From assembly GCA_025617745.1 (NCBI GenBank), contig CM046873.1, positions 31,877,101 to 31,941,100 on the forward strand: 64,000 bases of DNA, given 5' to 3'. The notes below the pieces were generated by a model. That model saw nothing but the letters and a program-made list of their open reading frames with translations. It did not search any database and was not told the DNA's origin. The first letter of the stretch is position 1. Each line of letters opens with the position of its first letter. Position numbers and translations under genes: made by a program. Positions 34,562 to 45,200 of the stretch are shown piece by piece. The DNA is from Heliocidaris erythrogramma. Lineage: Eukaryota; Echinodermata; Echinoidea; Camarodonta; Echinometridae.

Positions 34562-35505
34562 AGATCACATTGCAAGAAAATCACAAATATGGCAATTAAT
34601 GTATCACTAGAAACTGGGAAGCTTACAGATGGCAATCGTATAAGTTTTATGTCAACTGCGTATCTGATGATTATAAAAACAACATAAATAAAAGCTCTTC
34701 TAAGCATCTGGAATATCCGAGGATTCACCAGAAATATAGCGATGTTTTGATGTCGTCACACTAGGGATCGATCCTGCTTAAGCAGACGACGTCCTATAAT
34801 GAATGAACGTAATTGCAATGCAATTATTTATCAAATTATAAAGAGTTTGGTATATTTAACATGACCTTATTTCACACCATTCTAAAAGGGAAAGTGAAAC
34901 TGATTCTGATAACTAAAACCGTTTGATTGTAAATACACAGGGGAAGGGTCAATGATCAATGAAATAAACCCCATTTTCAAATTGAAAAGCCCTCCGAATA
35001 ACATCACAGATTGTATTCGTTCCCTCTTGAAACGCCGAACATGCCCCGGTGCAAGCAGCTGAAAATACAATGGCGTCTTATTTTGTTTACAAGTGACTGA
35101 TTCCTTTATTTTTTTAACGCTGCATTTTTCATCAAAATAATACCATACACGAAGTTAAGAGTGAGGCAACAGACTAACATTAAGACTGACGCTAGTCAAG
35201 TAAGAGAAATAAGTGAAGAGGAGATGACAAAACAGGTACTGAAAAATGTGTAAGATGTTATGGGACATCGTCTGCTTAGACAGGACTGGTCCTTCGTGTG
35301 TCGTCACACATCTCAGCAGCGTTCAAGGAGCTCTTCAGCTGCTATATCGGGGGCTGTATTTTACCGTTTTATAATTGATAATAATCATTACTTCAAATGT
35401 TTCCAAGCGTTGAATTTGGATAACCTTGTTTAATTTATGCCATCTATGCAATAATAAGTATTAAGCCAATATTTATTTTGATGGAATTTTCTTGTAATGT
35501 GATCT
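34562..35505 (+). mobile_element. TTAA-flanked non-autonomous element, family A copy 2
   Basis: It is bounded by TTAA at 34558-34561 and 35506-35509. Its terminal inverted repeats start AGATCACATT(G/A)CAAGAAAA and match for about 20 bp with one mismatch. The core from about 34572 to 35474 is nearly identical to copy 1, but the terminal 15-30 bp differ. No transposase frame is present. Confidence 0.85.
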
Positions 35506-35509
35506 TTAA

Positions 35510-35909
35510 AGCTCTAGTTGAGTTCTGGTCATATGCAATTACAATGTGAAAGAAACCGTCTCAACATGCTCAAAGCAATTGGGAAAGGATGATCATGTCT
35601 TAATAAGCATTGGTGTATACTGTGAGGTTTTGGAATCATCAAAATAATCAGAAATTGACCCATTCTCTCTGAAAAGCATATGCACTATACACACAGAAAT
35701 GTGTATATGGGACTGCACACACATGTGGCATGAATGTTCGGCCCGAACACATCTGCTCTTTCTCGTCATATTTTTAATATAAGGGTATTTTGAAGAGCAA
35801 TCCTTTTCAGGGGACATCTTCTCATATCATGTCCTTCCCAACTGACATAAGAGGAATGAGAAAGCTCACCATTTCTTTTTCACCTTCCCCAAATCTCACC
35901 CCTACTTTT
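35510..35909 (-). mobile_element. TTAA-flanked MITE, family B copy 4
   Basis: It begins AGCTCTAGTTGAGTTCTGG directly after the TTAA that also ends family A copy 2. The body aligns with 1772-2181 and the inverse of 4047-4426 (AAAGCAATTGGGAAAGG, AGGGGACATCTTCTCATAT, GAGAAAGCTCACC). The right TTAA has decayed to TTAG near 35910. Confidence 0.8.
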
Positions 35910-35922
35910 TTAGCATATCATA

Positions 35923-36166
35923 CCCGTTGCATACGAGGCGTCACATTAATTTTGCTGACATAGGACTAAACTGCGTAGCGTCATTCTTTGGAGCGTCATT
36001 CGAAAAGTGACATGGGACAAAAAGTTAACAGCGCAGAATAGTGCAAAGTTGCAAACAACTGCATCGAATTACTTTCACACGCAGTATAATTTGCCTGTAT
36101 ACGCTCGATTAACGTAGTTAATTTCGTAATTGGAACGACGCCCCGTGTACGTATGTACTCAACGGG
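35923..36166. mobile_element. Palindromic MITE with CCCGTTG ends
   Basis: Left CCCGTTGCATACGAGGCGTC and, inverted, right CCCGTTGAGTACATACGTAC then ACGGGGCGTCG form ends with a small insertion in one arm. The minus frame at 35996-36208 lies inside and is not considered a gene. Confidence 0.6.
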
Positions 36167-37262
36167 CAAAAAGAGAGCTTCATTTACGGTTGAAATTATT
36201 AATGCCATTAACGTTATGAAAATATTTTAAACTTACCAAAATTAATTTCGTGAAGTGGCAACATTAGGTAGCGACTATACCTGCTATCGGGGAGACATGT
36301 AATCCGTTGTAACAATTTTTAAGAAGTAAAGAATTACTCCTAAATATGGCAGCACTGTACTATTATGAAATTGCCAAAAGTCTAAGGTGCTATAATTGAA
36401 AGTTGGTGTCACTGACGGTCTAAAAATAATATCTTCGTATTCCTCTTCAACTGCAGAACACAAGACTGACAGAAGCAAGGAGATGTACAGGTATTCGCCG
36501 CAGACGACGTGAGCAAAATAAGCGCGATTATTCCTCACACATCTGTTGATGGACGCTTCGTTAATCGCGATTGACTGCACTTGACTTTGACCGCACACGT
36601 CATCGGCAGAGCGGACGAAGAGCATATAATTTTTTGTTAAATGGGTTTACGAAATTGCTTCTCGCCGTACAATCACTCTCGCTGCAACAAGATTAATAAC
36701 TCATTATACACGGACTGAGCTATAAGCCCATGATCAATCAGTCAGTATTTCAAAAACCATTGTAGTGGAAAGGGTAAATTGCACAAGGCCATTTAGCATA
36801 ATTAACTTAGCAATGATATGAATGGGGGAGGGGGATGTTGATTGGGGGATAACCGCCTCCCCAGTTATGGGCATTGAGAGAGTTTTTTCGTTACATTAAA
36901 AATTTCATCTGCATTGTACAAGTTGCTGCCAGATTGTTTCAGGTTCTCTTTCCCATCATGATTCTTTGGCCACACTACCATTATTCGCGGGGCCGCTAGC
37001 GAGAACAAAAAAAAAAAAAATCGTTAATACCGTCCCTGCTTGTTTTTTTCAAACACCGTGTGTGTGTGTGTGTGCCTTTGCTCCCCGCCCCCCCCCCCTC
37101 ACCACTCAACATATTGAGAGAAAATAAAAAATAATGTCGGAAACTTTCTGTCCTCACCACCCTGTTCTCACAACCCTGCAACAGCCCCGCAGTCATGCAA
37201 AAGACCCAGTATTCCCGAAGAGGATGACGCAATCCATTGTCATGATTGTTACAGCCTATAAT
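36167..37262. other. Spacer with a GC-richer open frame
   Basis: A 113-codon minus frame at 36284-36625 covers a CpG-containing stretch (36480-36620) that differs in composition from its surroundings. I recognise no domain or paired splice sites. An A14 run lies at 37007-37020, a GT run near 37059-37074 and C11 at 37088-37098. Confidence 0.3.
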
Positions 37263-37264
37263 TA

Positions 37265-37827
37265 CAGGGTTGGAAAAAAGTTTGGAATATTTTTATTCCA
37301 AGAATTATTTCTTGTCTTAAACATATCCCTCGTCATTTTAAGTTCTTCTTTGAGGTTCAAATAAAAGATATGTGTCCCTTTTTAACTTTAAAAGCACAAC
37401 ATTAAAAATCAGGCTTATCACACAGTGCAGAGGTCCACTTGGAATTCGGAAGCGTATATTTGCTGTTTTTGCAAATGTCTAACGAAAAAGTTAAATAATC
37501 AGATACAGTTTAATTGCTATACCGAAGTCCTCAAAATGACTGCAAACTGCACGTAGCTTTTTCAAAATTCCACGTGAAGTACAGAAATGTATAACAAGAT
37601 GTTCAAACACAAATAGAGCAAATCTGACAACATGTGGTTCATTGGTCAGCCATTGTAACATGTTTAACAATATTACGTAATCTTTGGTACAAGATGGAAC
37701 AGTAGACTTCATTCAACACAGTTAATCCGATTTGGATGAATTATTCATCACAATATAGTAGAAACTAGCATTTAAAATCAGACATACTCATCGCCAAAAA
37801 AATATTCCAAACTTTTTTCCAACCCTG
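37265..37827. mobile_element. Tc1/mariner-type MITE
   Basis: Perfect terminal inverted repeats of about 30 bp start CAGGGTTGGAAAAAAGTTTG, flanked by TA on both sides (37263-37264 and 37828-37829). A TA duplication is the hallmark of Tc1/mariner transposition. At 563 bp it has no DDE transposase; the 73-codon minus frame at 37491-37712 shows no transposase motif. Confidence 0.85.
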
Positions 37828-37829
37828 TA

Positions 37830-38465
37830 GTGTCAGCATCGTGTGGCACTTTTCGTTTGCTCGCGAAATACAGGTGCAATTTGGTGACCTTGATGTTTTG
37901 TACTGTTAATTGCTAAACTATAATAATGTCATACGGAGTGGCGTTGCTATAGAGCCCTAATGGCACTGAAGGCGCGGGGCCCTTCCCCTTTATCAAATGA
38001 TGATAAAAAGATCAACAAAAAAAGATAAATGAGAGAGAGAAAGAAAAGGGGGAAAAGGGACGTGAATAGAAGAATATCCGGCCCTCTCCAACCTTTCATC
38101 AATGACCTTGTTAGTCATTGTTAATTCGAATTTCATCCCTCGAGAATTTAATAATCATAATTAATATCCTCGAGCAGTATCTTCTCACCGGGGGTGGGGG
38201 GATCGCCTCGTTAATATCGCCATACATGTTGACCTATAATATCGTTACCCCCAGAATTTAAAGACACTGTAACGCTTGTGCAAAATAATTGCCAAACATC
38301 AACCTTCGGGACCGAACTTTCGGAAAAACGAACCTTCTGAAAACGAGCTGGTATTCACGATACGACGACTTTAATTTTAACTTTAAAATTTCAAATATAT
38401 CAGGCCTAATTTGAAAGCAGTCGATGCTTCCGGTGTGAACTTCAAACTTCGCGCTCGTATGAATC
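37830..38465. other. Unassigned spacer
   Basis: Includes a hAT-like GGAGTGGCGTTGC near 37937 and a TTCGGAA minisatellite fragment at 38304-38345 (AACCTTCGGGACCGAACTTT, GGAAAAACGAACCTTC). No gene is seen. Confidence 0.4.
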
Positions 38466-38467
38466 AG

Positions 38468-38613
38468 GGCCCCTTTTCATAAAACTTGTTATCAGTAACA
38501 AACGCTACATTTCTATGAAAAATTTGTTCTCAGCCAATCAGATGTAAGGATTTCAGTAGCTTATAACAGTTATTGCAACTTGTTATTGATAACACGTTTT
38601 ATGAAACAGGGCC
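38468..38613 (+). mobile_element. Family E short palindromic MITE, copy 2
   Basis: Ends GGCCCCTTTTCATAAAAC and, inverted, GGCCCTGTTTCATAAAAC continue inward through TTGTTATCAGTAACAA-like arms. The core TCTCAGCCAATCAGATG (CCAAT at 38534-38538) is shared with the other E copies. Flanking CAG is incomplete on the right. Confidence 0.75.
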
Positions 38614-38960
38614 AGAAATCAGTCTAAGGTCAAGGGTATCTAAGTATCTCCAAAGAAATCATAAACGTGAAATTTAAGAAAAATCTGGGACAAATATTAT
38701 GTAAGATCATGGTCAAGGACTAGTGGAATTATAGGGTTTCGTGTGGTTAGGTCAAAATTTTTAGTGAGAAATTAGGACATCTTGTGACACGACGGTCATT
38801 TCAACGAGGCGTTCTTTTTATACTAGTACTAGTACTCATTTTAGACCACCCCTTGATGGTACAAGTTCCATTTTGATATATTTTGCCGTGTTGGTTGTAC
38901 CATCCTATGTTGGTTTCATTTCTAAATAATATCATGAAAGTTGTGATTTCTTGAAAGTGA

Positions 38961-39200
38961 AGGTGTTGTGGTCTAGTAGATACGTCACCGGACCGTGGAT
39001 CGCATGGTTCGCGGTTCGAGTCCCGCCGCGGCACTAATGTCCTTTGGCAAGACATTATGCTACTCTCCACCCAGGTGTTAAATGGGTACCCGGTAGGATG
39101 GAAAAGTGTCATTGTGACTGGAATGGTATGTGTGCGCCTGTAAAATGGCCTCCAGACTGGAAGATTATGCTTCGGGAATGTCCAATTTGCAATTTAGTGA
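38961..39200 (+). mobile_element. tRNA-derived SINE remnant
   Basis: The head (38961-39032) has a perfect B box GGTTCGAGTCC, an A-box-like GTGGTCTAGTAGA and a 3' CCGCGGCA. A non-tRNA body follows (CCTTTGGCAAGACATTA, CTCTCCACCCAGGTG, AAATGGGTACCCGGTAGGAT). The antisense frame at 38801-39112 is an artefact of it. The T stem lacks one base, so it is not a working tRNA. Confidence 0.7.
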
Positions 39201-39239
39201 TGATGTGGTGATATCATACAACATTTTGGGGCCACGATT

Positions 39240-39728
39240 TTTCTGAAAGTTTTACTAAAAATATTTTGATTTCCTTCAAATTTTTCTGCTTCAGTTGAAG
39301 TCAACCTTTTATGAATGGTTAATTACCCTTTAAGATCAGTAAACAGAATTATCATGTTTTCTTTCGATTATCCATCACCAATATCTGTTCATTCCTAACC
39401 CTTTCTCTACTATAAAATATAGATGAAATGAATGCATAGGTGGATCGTAGGTTGACGACCCCGCCCCCTTTTTTAGAAATAGACAAGTCCATAACATTTT
39501 AAGTAGTCAGTTTGTGTGCTTGGCTAAGTGACCATGCACGGTGATGACCCTAATAACAGTATATGATTGACCGACACACGCAAACAAACACACAAATAAA
39601 ACATAAGAAATGAAATAGTATAAACTATGTAATGGCACTTACGTTCCAGTGACGATATAAATACACTCACCTCGTAACAGGTGAATGCAATCATTTGTCA
39701 TCATCTCAAGATTTGAATCCATATATCA
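39240..39728. other. Unassigned spacer
   Basis: No gene or repeat was recognised. Confidence 0.35.
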
Positions 39729-39731
39729 TCT

Positions 39732-39877
39732 GGGACCCGTTGCACAAAATTTGCGTTTGAACGCAACTCAGGAAAATCAAACGCAACTTTATTCTCAGCC
39801 AATCAGAAGTGCGCATTAAGGACTTGCGTTTGATTTTTAGGAGTTGCGATTAAACGCAAGTTTTGTGCAACGGGCCC
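39732..39877 (+). mobile_element. Family E-like short palindromic MITE, copy 3
   Basis: Ends GGACCCGTTGCACAAAA and, inverted, GGGCCCGTTGCACAAAAC continue into GCGTTT...CGCAACTC arms. CTG flanks both sides (39729-39731, 39878-39880). The core ATTCTCAGCCAATCAGAAG (CCAAT at 39799-39803) is shared with other E copies although the arms differ. Confidence 0.8.
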
Positions 39878-40000
39878 CTGGTCTATTGAGAAATAAATGA
39901 CCCGTATAACTACATTTATTTCACCCTTTCAGGATTAAGTGGCCTTCAAAAAGTATTGTTTTATAATCTGACTTGTTTTTTTCTCGCTTCATAGTTACAT

Positions 40001-40418
40001 TAAGCCCACCGCACACTATACGATCGACTGCGATCCAATTTTCGAAATAGATCGCAATAGCGTTAAATATGGGAATTGTAACAAATTAAATCTACCTGAT
40101 TCAGGTTCTGAACAATAATATGAATAATAAACACATGGTTTTGGTGCTTTGTCAGCTTTATAACTGGAATAAGGGCCAAATCAGTTTCAAATCGTAGACA
40201 ATCGTAGGAATGCTCTGACGTCACTACGACTCGGAGCCGATTTGGCTTTTCTTTCGACTAGAAAGCTCAATAGGCCGTATTTTCGATTTTATGACCTATA
40301 TGATTATTCAGAACCTCAATTAGAAAATATCTTATGTGCATATATGTTTGTTTCAAATGCTTTTACATTTCCTTCTGAAATCGGATCGCAGACGGACGTA
40401 TAGTGTGCGGCGGGCTTA
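40001..40418. mobile_element. Palindromic MITE with GCCC(A/G)CCGCACACTATACG ends
   Basis: About 37 bp of left end are the inverse of the right end with a few mismatches; both include GCACACTATACG and CTGCGATCC. A ribosomal or protein-coding gene is not involved. Confidence 0.8.
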
Positions 40419-41699
40419 CGCATATCCTCTTTAAGTCCGGATATTGTGAATTATAACCCGTGAAATATGGCACGATGTCAGAAAATATCAGGAATCATTA
40501 ACACGTCGATCAATACTTCATAGATCAACATGGACAACGTAGGTTATTCATCTTCTCGCCCAATATTAAAATTCTGGACAAGGTGTAAATTTTAAATGCT
40601 GAATGGATGAAAATATGTTTGTTGATTTTTTTTTAAACCTTCCATAGGGGCCTAGTTACACGTACAAGAAAATATGCATATTTCAAGTTTCTATTTCTTC
40701 GCCATGTTAGAACACTTGGGCAACTTAAATGGACAATAATCAAATATGTACCAAAAATGTTCTCATTCCCTGCTACAGCCACCTTGTAAAATCAATACTT
40801 TTGTCTTTCAATAAACATAAACTCAAAATCTCCCTGTTGATATCGAAGAAAATGGCTAGCTATATCAACCAATTCAAATAAAAGGAAATCTCTATCGACC
40901 GTAACCATTTCTGCTCAATTGAGGGCGATATTACCTTACCTAAAAATACATGATTGAGTGATATAATTAATGAAGTATTTTTTTTTATTAAGTGTTCATG
41001 AATGTATCTTGTATCGATGATCTCGTTCTATATGATTTAATATAAAAAATTTCATTATTGTGAATGTATGACAAGAGGAAGGAAATAAAATATTTAAAAA
41101 GAAAAATGATTGTGTCGAAATAGACCAGATGCATGACACGTAAAATTCGGAACTGTATGATGAGGAATGAACAATAATAATAATAATCTCCTAATCAATA
41201 ATAATCAGCAATGTTGCTAATATTTTATGAATGCCCTTAGCATGTTTCAATGCATATGATCCTCTGAATGTTACATAATAATAGCGCAACTCGGAGTTTT
41301 TCTTAATGCAATGCACTACTGTAGCATTATCACCATAATAGAAATGCAGATTTTTTTTTTTTTTTAATTGATCACGAAAATGATGATCCGACTATGATTA
41401 GGGTTTGTGTTGCGGTAATGCTCGGGAGACACAAACATTGCAGGGACACGAAACCGCTTTATAAACGTTTATTAAACGTTCTCAAAATGTTTATCGTTTT
41501 TTTTATTCAACGTCATTAAAACGTGGCATTGGAATGAACATGAAACGATCTCTGCCAAGTTAGCAATACCCAGTTTGCTTGAAAATTTTCCATAATTATT
41601 GTTTGTTTAGCTTTTTTTTTTCAAGCATAATGTTTAACAATATATGTTTTTGTTTGATACGCCACTGTACAAATCAATCACCCATTTCATGTTTTGTAT
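40419..41699. other. Unassigned spacer
   Basis: A hAT-like fragment TGATACGCCACTG lies at 41657-41669. No gene was recognised. Confidence 0.35.
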
Positions 41700-42060
41700 C
41701 ACTTTTAGCGCCATCTTGGACTTCTAGGTTTCCTGATCACCATTTCAAGTGGTCTGAATCGATTTCTGGACCCCAATAACCTAGGTTTTCACACCAAAAT
41801 TACATTTATAGAGGATTGACATTTCATGATTTATAGCTACTTTTAGGTGCTGGCGGCCATCTTGGATGACAAAATGGCAACCAGTTTGGGTATTGTCGTG
41901 AATAGATAGCTAATTTGATCCTTATATGTTATCTTAACGGGTGTCAATGAATATCCTAAAACCTACACTTTTTAAATTGTTAGTTACATATCTAAAGCAA
42001 CTAGTAACTCACTTCTGGTCATTCTGATGATATTGGCGGCTATTTTTCTATAAATTGACT
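41700..42060 (+). repeat. Diverged repeat with GGC(GG)CCATCTTGGA motif
   Basis: GCGCCATCTTGGACTTC (41708), GGCGGCCATCTTGGATGAC (41851) and TTGGCGGCTATTTTTC (42032) recur with TTTATAG/CTACTTTTAG context. Spacing is about 145-180 bp. This may be an old satellite; divergence is high. Confidence 0.45.
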
Positions 42061-42514
42061 CGCCTACAGTAGCATAGCAATCAACGAACCTTGCTCTTTC
42101 ATATAAGTGTCTCCCTCTGCGGGCACAGCAAGTCATGACAATGACCCAATTTCAGTGATCTCTGTCAATATTTCTTCTTCAATTTGTCCCCATGACAGGT
42201 TCTTCCGTAATATGTTATCAACTATTCAATTGAAATAATGCTACATCGGCGTTTCCCTCGAAACCTTGATCAATATATTTTAGATCTTTTGTTCATGAGT
42301 TAGTCAAAGGTAAAAAGGAAAATAAGAAATGATAAATAAGAAATGATAATTCGGCTTAAAATGTTAAAAGTTTCTTGTAGAACTGGTTAATATTTTAGGA
42401 AGACGGGGTTCGTCGAATTTTGATCGGAGAGCCCTTAGCTGAAGGTAGTAGCGTGGGCTGGTCTCAGCAAAATTTCCTTACCGCAGTCTGTGATAACTCC
42501 TTGGTCCACCCCTG

Positions 42515-42651
42515 GGGAGCGTTTCATGAAAGGAAGTTGTCGGATATCTTATCCGACAACTGTTATTAGCTACTGAAATCCTTGCATCTGATTGGCCGAG
42601 AGCAAATTTGTCGGATAAAATATCTGACAAGTCCTTTCATGAAACGCTCCC
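42515..42651 (-). mobile_element. Family E short palindromic MITE, copy 4
   Basis: Perfect 20-bp terminal inverted repeats GGGAGCGTTTCATGAAAGGA, flanked by CTG (42512-42514, 42652-42654). Arms extend to GTCGGATA...TATC(T/C)GAC. The core has ATTGG at 42591-42595, inverse of CCAAT, and is close to that of copy 1. Confidence 0.9.
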
Positions 42652-42830
42652 CTGTTCTCAAGTGGACTCCTTGCAATAATAATCTTTTCTACTGCAGTCA
42701 GACCTGAAGCGAGACTACTCAACAACCGGAACTTGGATTTCATCTATGAACTGCTCTGAAACGCCTACGGATAATTGATGTTCCGGCTGAGCAAAAGTAG
42801 GGAAACAAAATCATCACTCATCAAGAATAT

Positions 42831-43245
42831 ACAAACATATCATACCCAGGCTGAATTTTATTTTACCTTGCACGCAACCAATCTCTAGGGGCTGAGTGAG
42901 GAAGATTTGTGAGACATCTTACTTTTTTCCTTCTTTTTGAGACAGCATTCCATCATTGACCATTAGAATGTGAATGCAATTTCGAAAGCATTGTAAAATA
43001 AGAGATTACAAGGGATATTTTGTAATAATGATAATAAACAAACATATCATACCCAGGCTGAATTCTAGTTAACGTTGCACGCAGCTAATCTCAAAATATT
43101 TTAGAGGTGACGGACATTGGTAAGACATCTTTTTTTTTTCTTTGTTTCAAAGCAACTTCCCACAATTGACAACTAGAATGTGAATGCTTTTGTGAACATG
43201 GTGAAGGCAATGTAAAATAGCAGATTTCAACTATAATATTATCTG
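42831..43245 (+). repeat. Diverged tandem duplication, period 207 bp
   Basis: ACAAACATATCATACCCAGG occurs at 42831 and 43038. Both are followed by CTGAATT, TTGCACGCA, GACATCTT with a T run, TTGAC-A-TAGAATGTGAATGC and GCA(T)TGTAAAATA. The copies are diverged. Confidence 0.8.
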
Positions 43246-43777
43246 TAGTTCGATCATAAGTTTCTTCATTCGTGACAATACATTTTTCAAAGATGGGGTG
43301 ATAGCGAAATTTTATTTATTTATTTTTTTTTGTCTTTGTGATGTTTCCATACTGCAGTATGTCAGGATTTTATTTTCAATAAACGAATTGTAAAAATAAC
43401 TATTCTTCACATGCAAATTATTCATTAAGAATGGCCCGTTGCTGCATTTGCATTGTTTTTCATTCAGGTAATTGTTTGTCGATTTAATATATTATAGGCA
43501 TGTTTTATAACTAAACCATGGAGACATTAATGTAGGCTTAGATGTAATAGGGGGAGGGGTCAATTTTTGTTTAATTGCTCGCTTCGCTCGGTGAATTATA
43601 ATGCTGGCAAATCATCAATTATATGCTATTAATTCTTAGGGGGCCTATATACAATATACACTGATGATATAAAGACAATACGTATAATGACAGTAATGAT
43701 TATCATACATATCGTATCATAATCATGATCATTTTTCAAGAGAGTCTTACGCTTCAAATCTCCTCACCTATTATGAA
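43246..43777. other. Unassigned spacer
   Basis: No gene or clear repeat was recognised. Confidence 0.35.
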
Positions 43778-43781
43778 TTAA

Positions 43782-44211
43782 AGGGAAATTCCACCCTGGA
43801 ATTTAGTTGATTTTTTAATAAAAGCAGATAAATTACAGAAACAGATTAGTTAAAGTTTGAGCAAAATCCGATAAGAAATAAGAAAGTTATGAATTTTTGA
43901 AGTTGTAATCAATCGAACACAAATTGGCAACTCCTCTCCCATTTGTTCCTTACACAAACATTCATAAATTTTCATTTGCTTTGCTTTTAATGAGGGAATA
44001 AATTTGTATCATACATGTTTTGTGTAAAAACATGCGTGAAATGATTATGTACGGTGCATGTATGATTTAACTTTTGTCAAAGATAACATGGCAAATGGGA
44101 GAGGAGCTCGCAAGATACTTCACGGAGTTGCCAATTTGTGTGTGACTGATTACAACTTCAAAAATTCATGAATTTCTTATTTCTTATCGAATTTTGCTCA
44201 AACCTTCTCCC
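43782..44211. mobile_element. TTAA-flanked foldback MITE, family D
   Basis: TTAA lies at 43778-43781 and 44212-44215. Inverted arms of about 90 bp (about 43857-43947 and 44094-44203) share TTGAGCAAAAT, GATAAGAAATAAGAAA, TTTTTGAAGTTGTAATCA, AATTGGCAACTCC. The right arm has about 19 extra bases (GCTCGCAAGATACTTCACG). The ends are AGGGAAATTCC and GGGAGAAGG. Confidence 0.85.
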
Positions 44212-44215
44212 TTAA

Positions 44216-45049
44216 GAGGCCGCCCCCCCCCCCCCTTGCCAGAGTGCTCTTTTACGTAGCTAAAATAAAACAACAAGAATGGAAATACATGTATTTATAA
44301 GATGCACATACTATCATCCACCGTAGATGCCCATCATGGCGCCCACGAAATAATTTCATTTAAATGCTATTACCAAAAAAAACAAAAACACAATAGGCCT
44401 ACATGTATATATCAAATGAAAGTACTAAAAGTTGAACTGTGTATACTAGCAAAATTAAGTGTATAGGCAGTAACAGCTACATGAGTCTTCACTTAATCAA
44501 AAGTACATAAGGCTACTTGACCACGAGGATTAAAAACTTTATGATTGTTTACTGGGAAATGTGACCTTTGTGATCAACGGAGATTATTGCCAAATTAATC
44601 ATAACTGAATCATTTCATTGTTCTTGCGATGACAACGCTGACCATCCACACTCTGTCACTGTTCCCTAATGGCTCTAGTAATCGGGGAGGGGGAAGGGGA
44701 GGGCTTCATTTGCCCCCTTCCTGGTTAAATTCTCCACCCCTTGTCCCCTATATCCGTCGGATCTTATACAAAAGTACATAGAAATTGAAACGAATAGTTT
44801 GAGTTTTCACTTTGCAACCCCCTTCCCCACAACCATCAACACTTCCATTACCTGTAATCATCAGTCAGCCCCTCCGAACCCCACCCTTTTGAATTAACAT
44901 TCCTGATACCCCCTGATATTCGCCGACTGAAACCCCTTCTGTTCTTCATTGTTTATATTCTCCCAGTGTCTTGATTAGGACAGTTGATATAAGCCCTTAC
45001 CCTATATAATGGATGATCTACAACAATTTGGACAATGTACATAAACAAA
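44216..45049. other. Unassigned spacer
   Basis: C13 at 44223-44235. No gene was recognised. Confidence 0.35.
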
Positions 45050-45200
45050 TACATTCTTTGATTTTTGATTTTGATTTATTTTCTTCTGCATTCATATAAG
45101 TACAACATTTTTCGGTAACATATATAAAATAAAATACAAAAGTACTTATTGACAATGAATCATAAATAAACAAATACATGTATATGTAACAATCATTTTT
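45050..45200 (-). mobile_element. Antisense retroposon 3' tail
   Basis: On the minus strand the segment ends with GCAGAAGAAAATAAATCAAA and A-rich TCAAAA units, similar in form to 5401-5480 and 52330-52440. Confidence 0.45.

Noticed and set aside
36284-36625. 113-codon minus-strand frame in a GC-richer patch
   Set aside because: Composition is suggestive, but there is no recognisable domain or convincing exon boundary; not listed as a gene.
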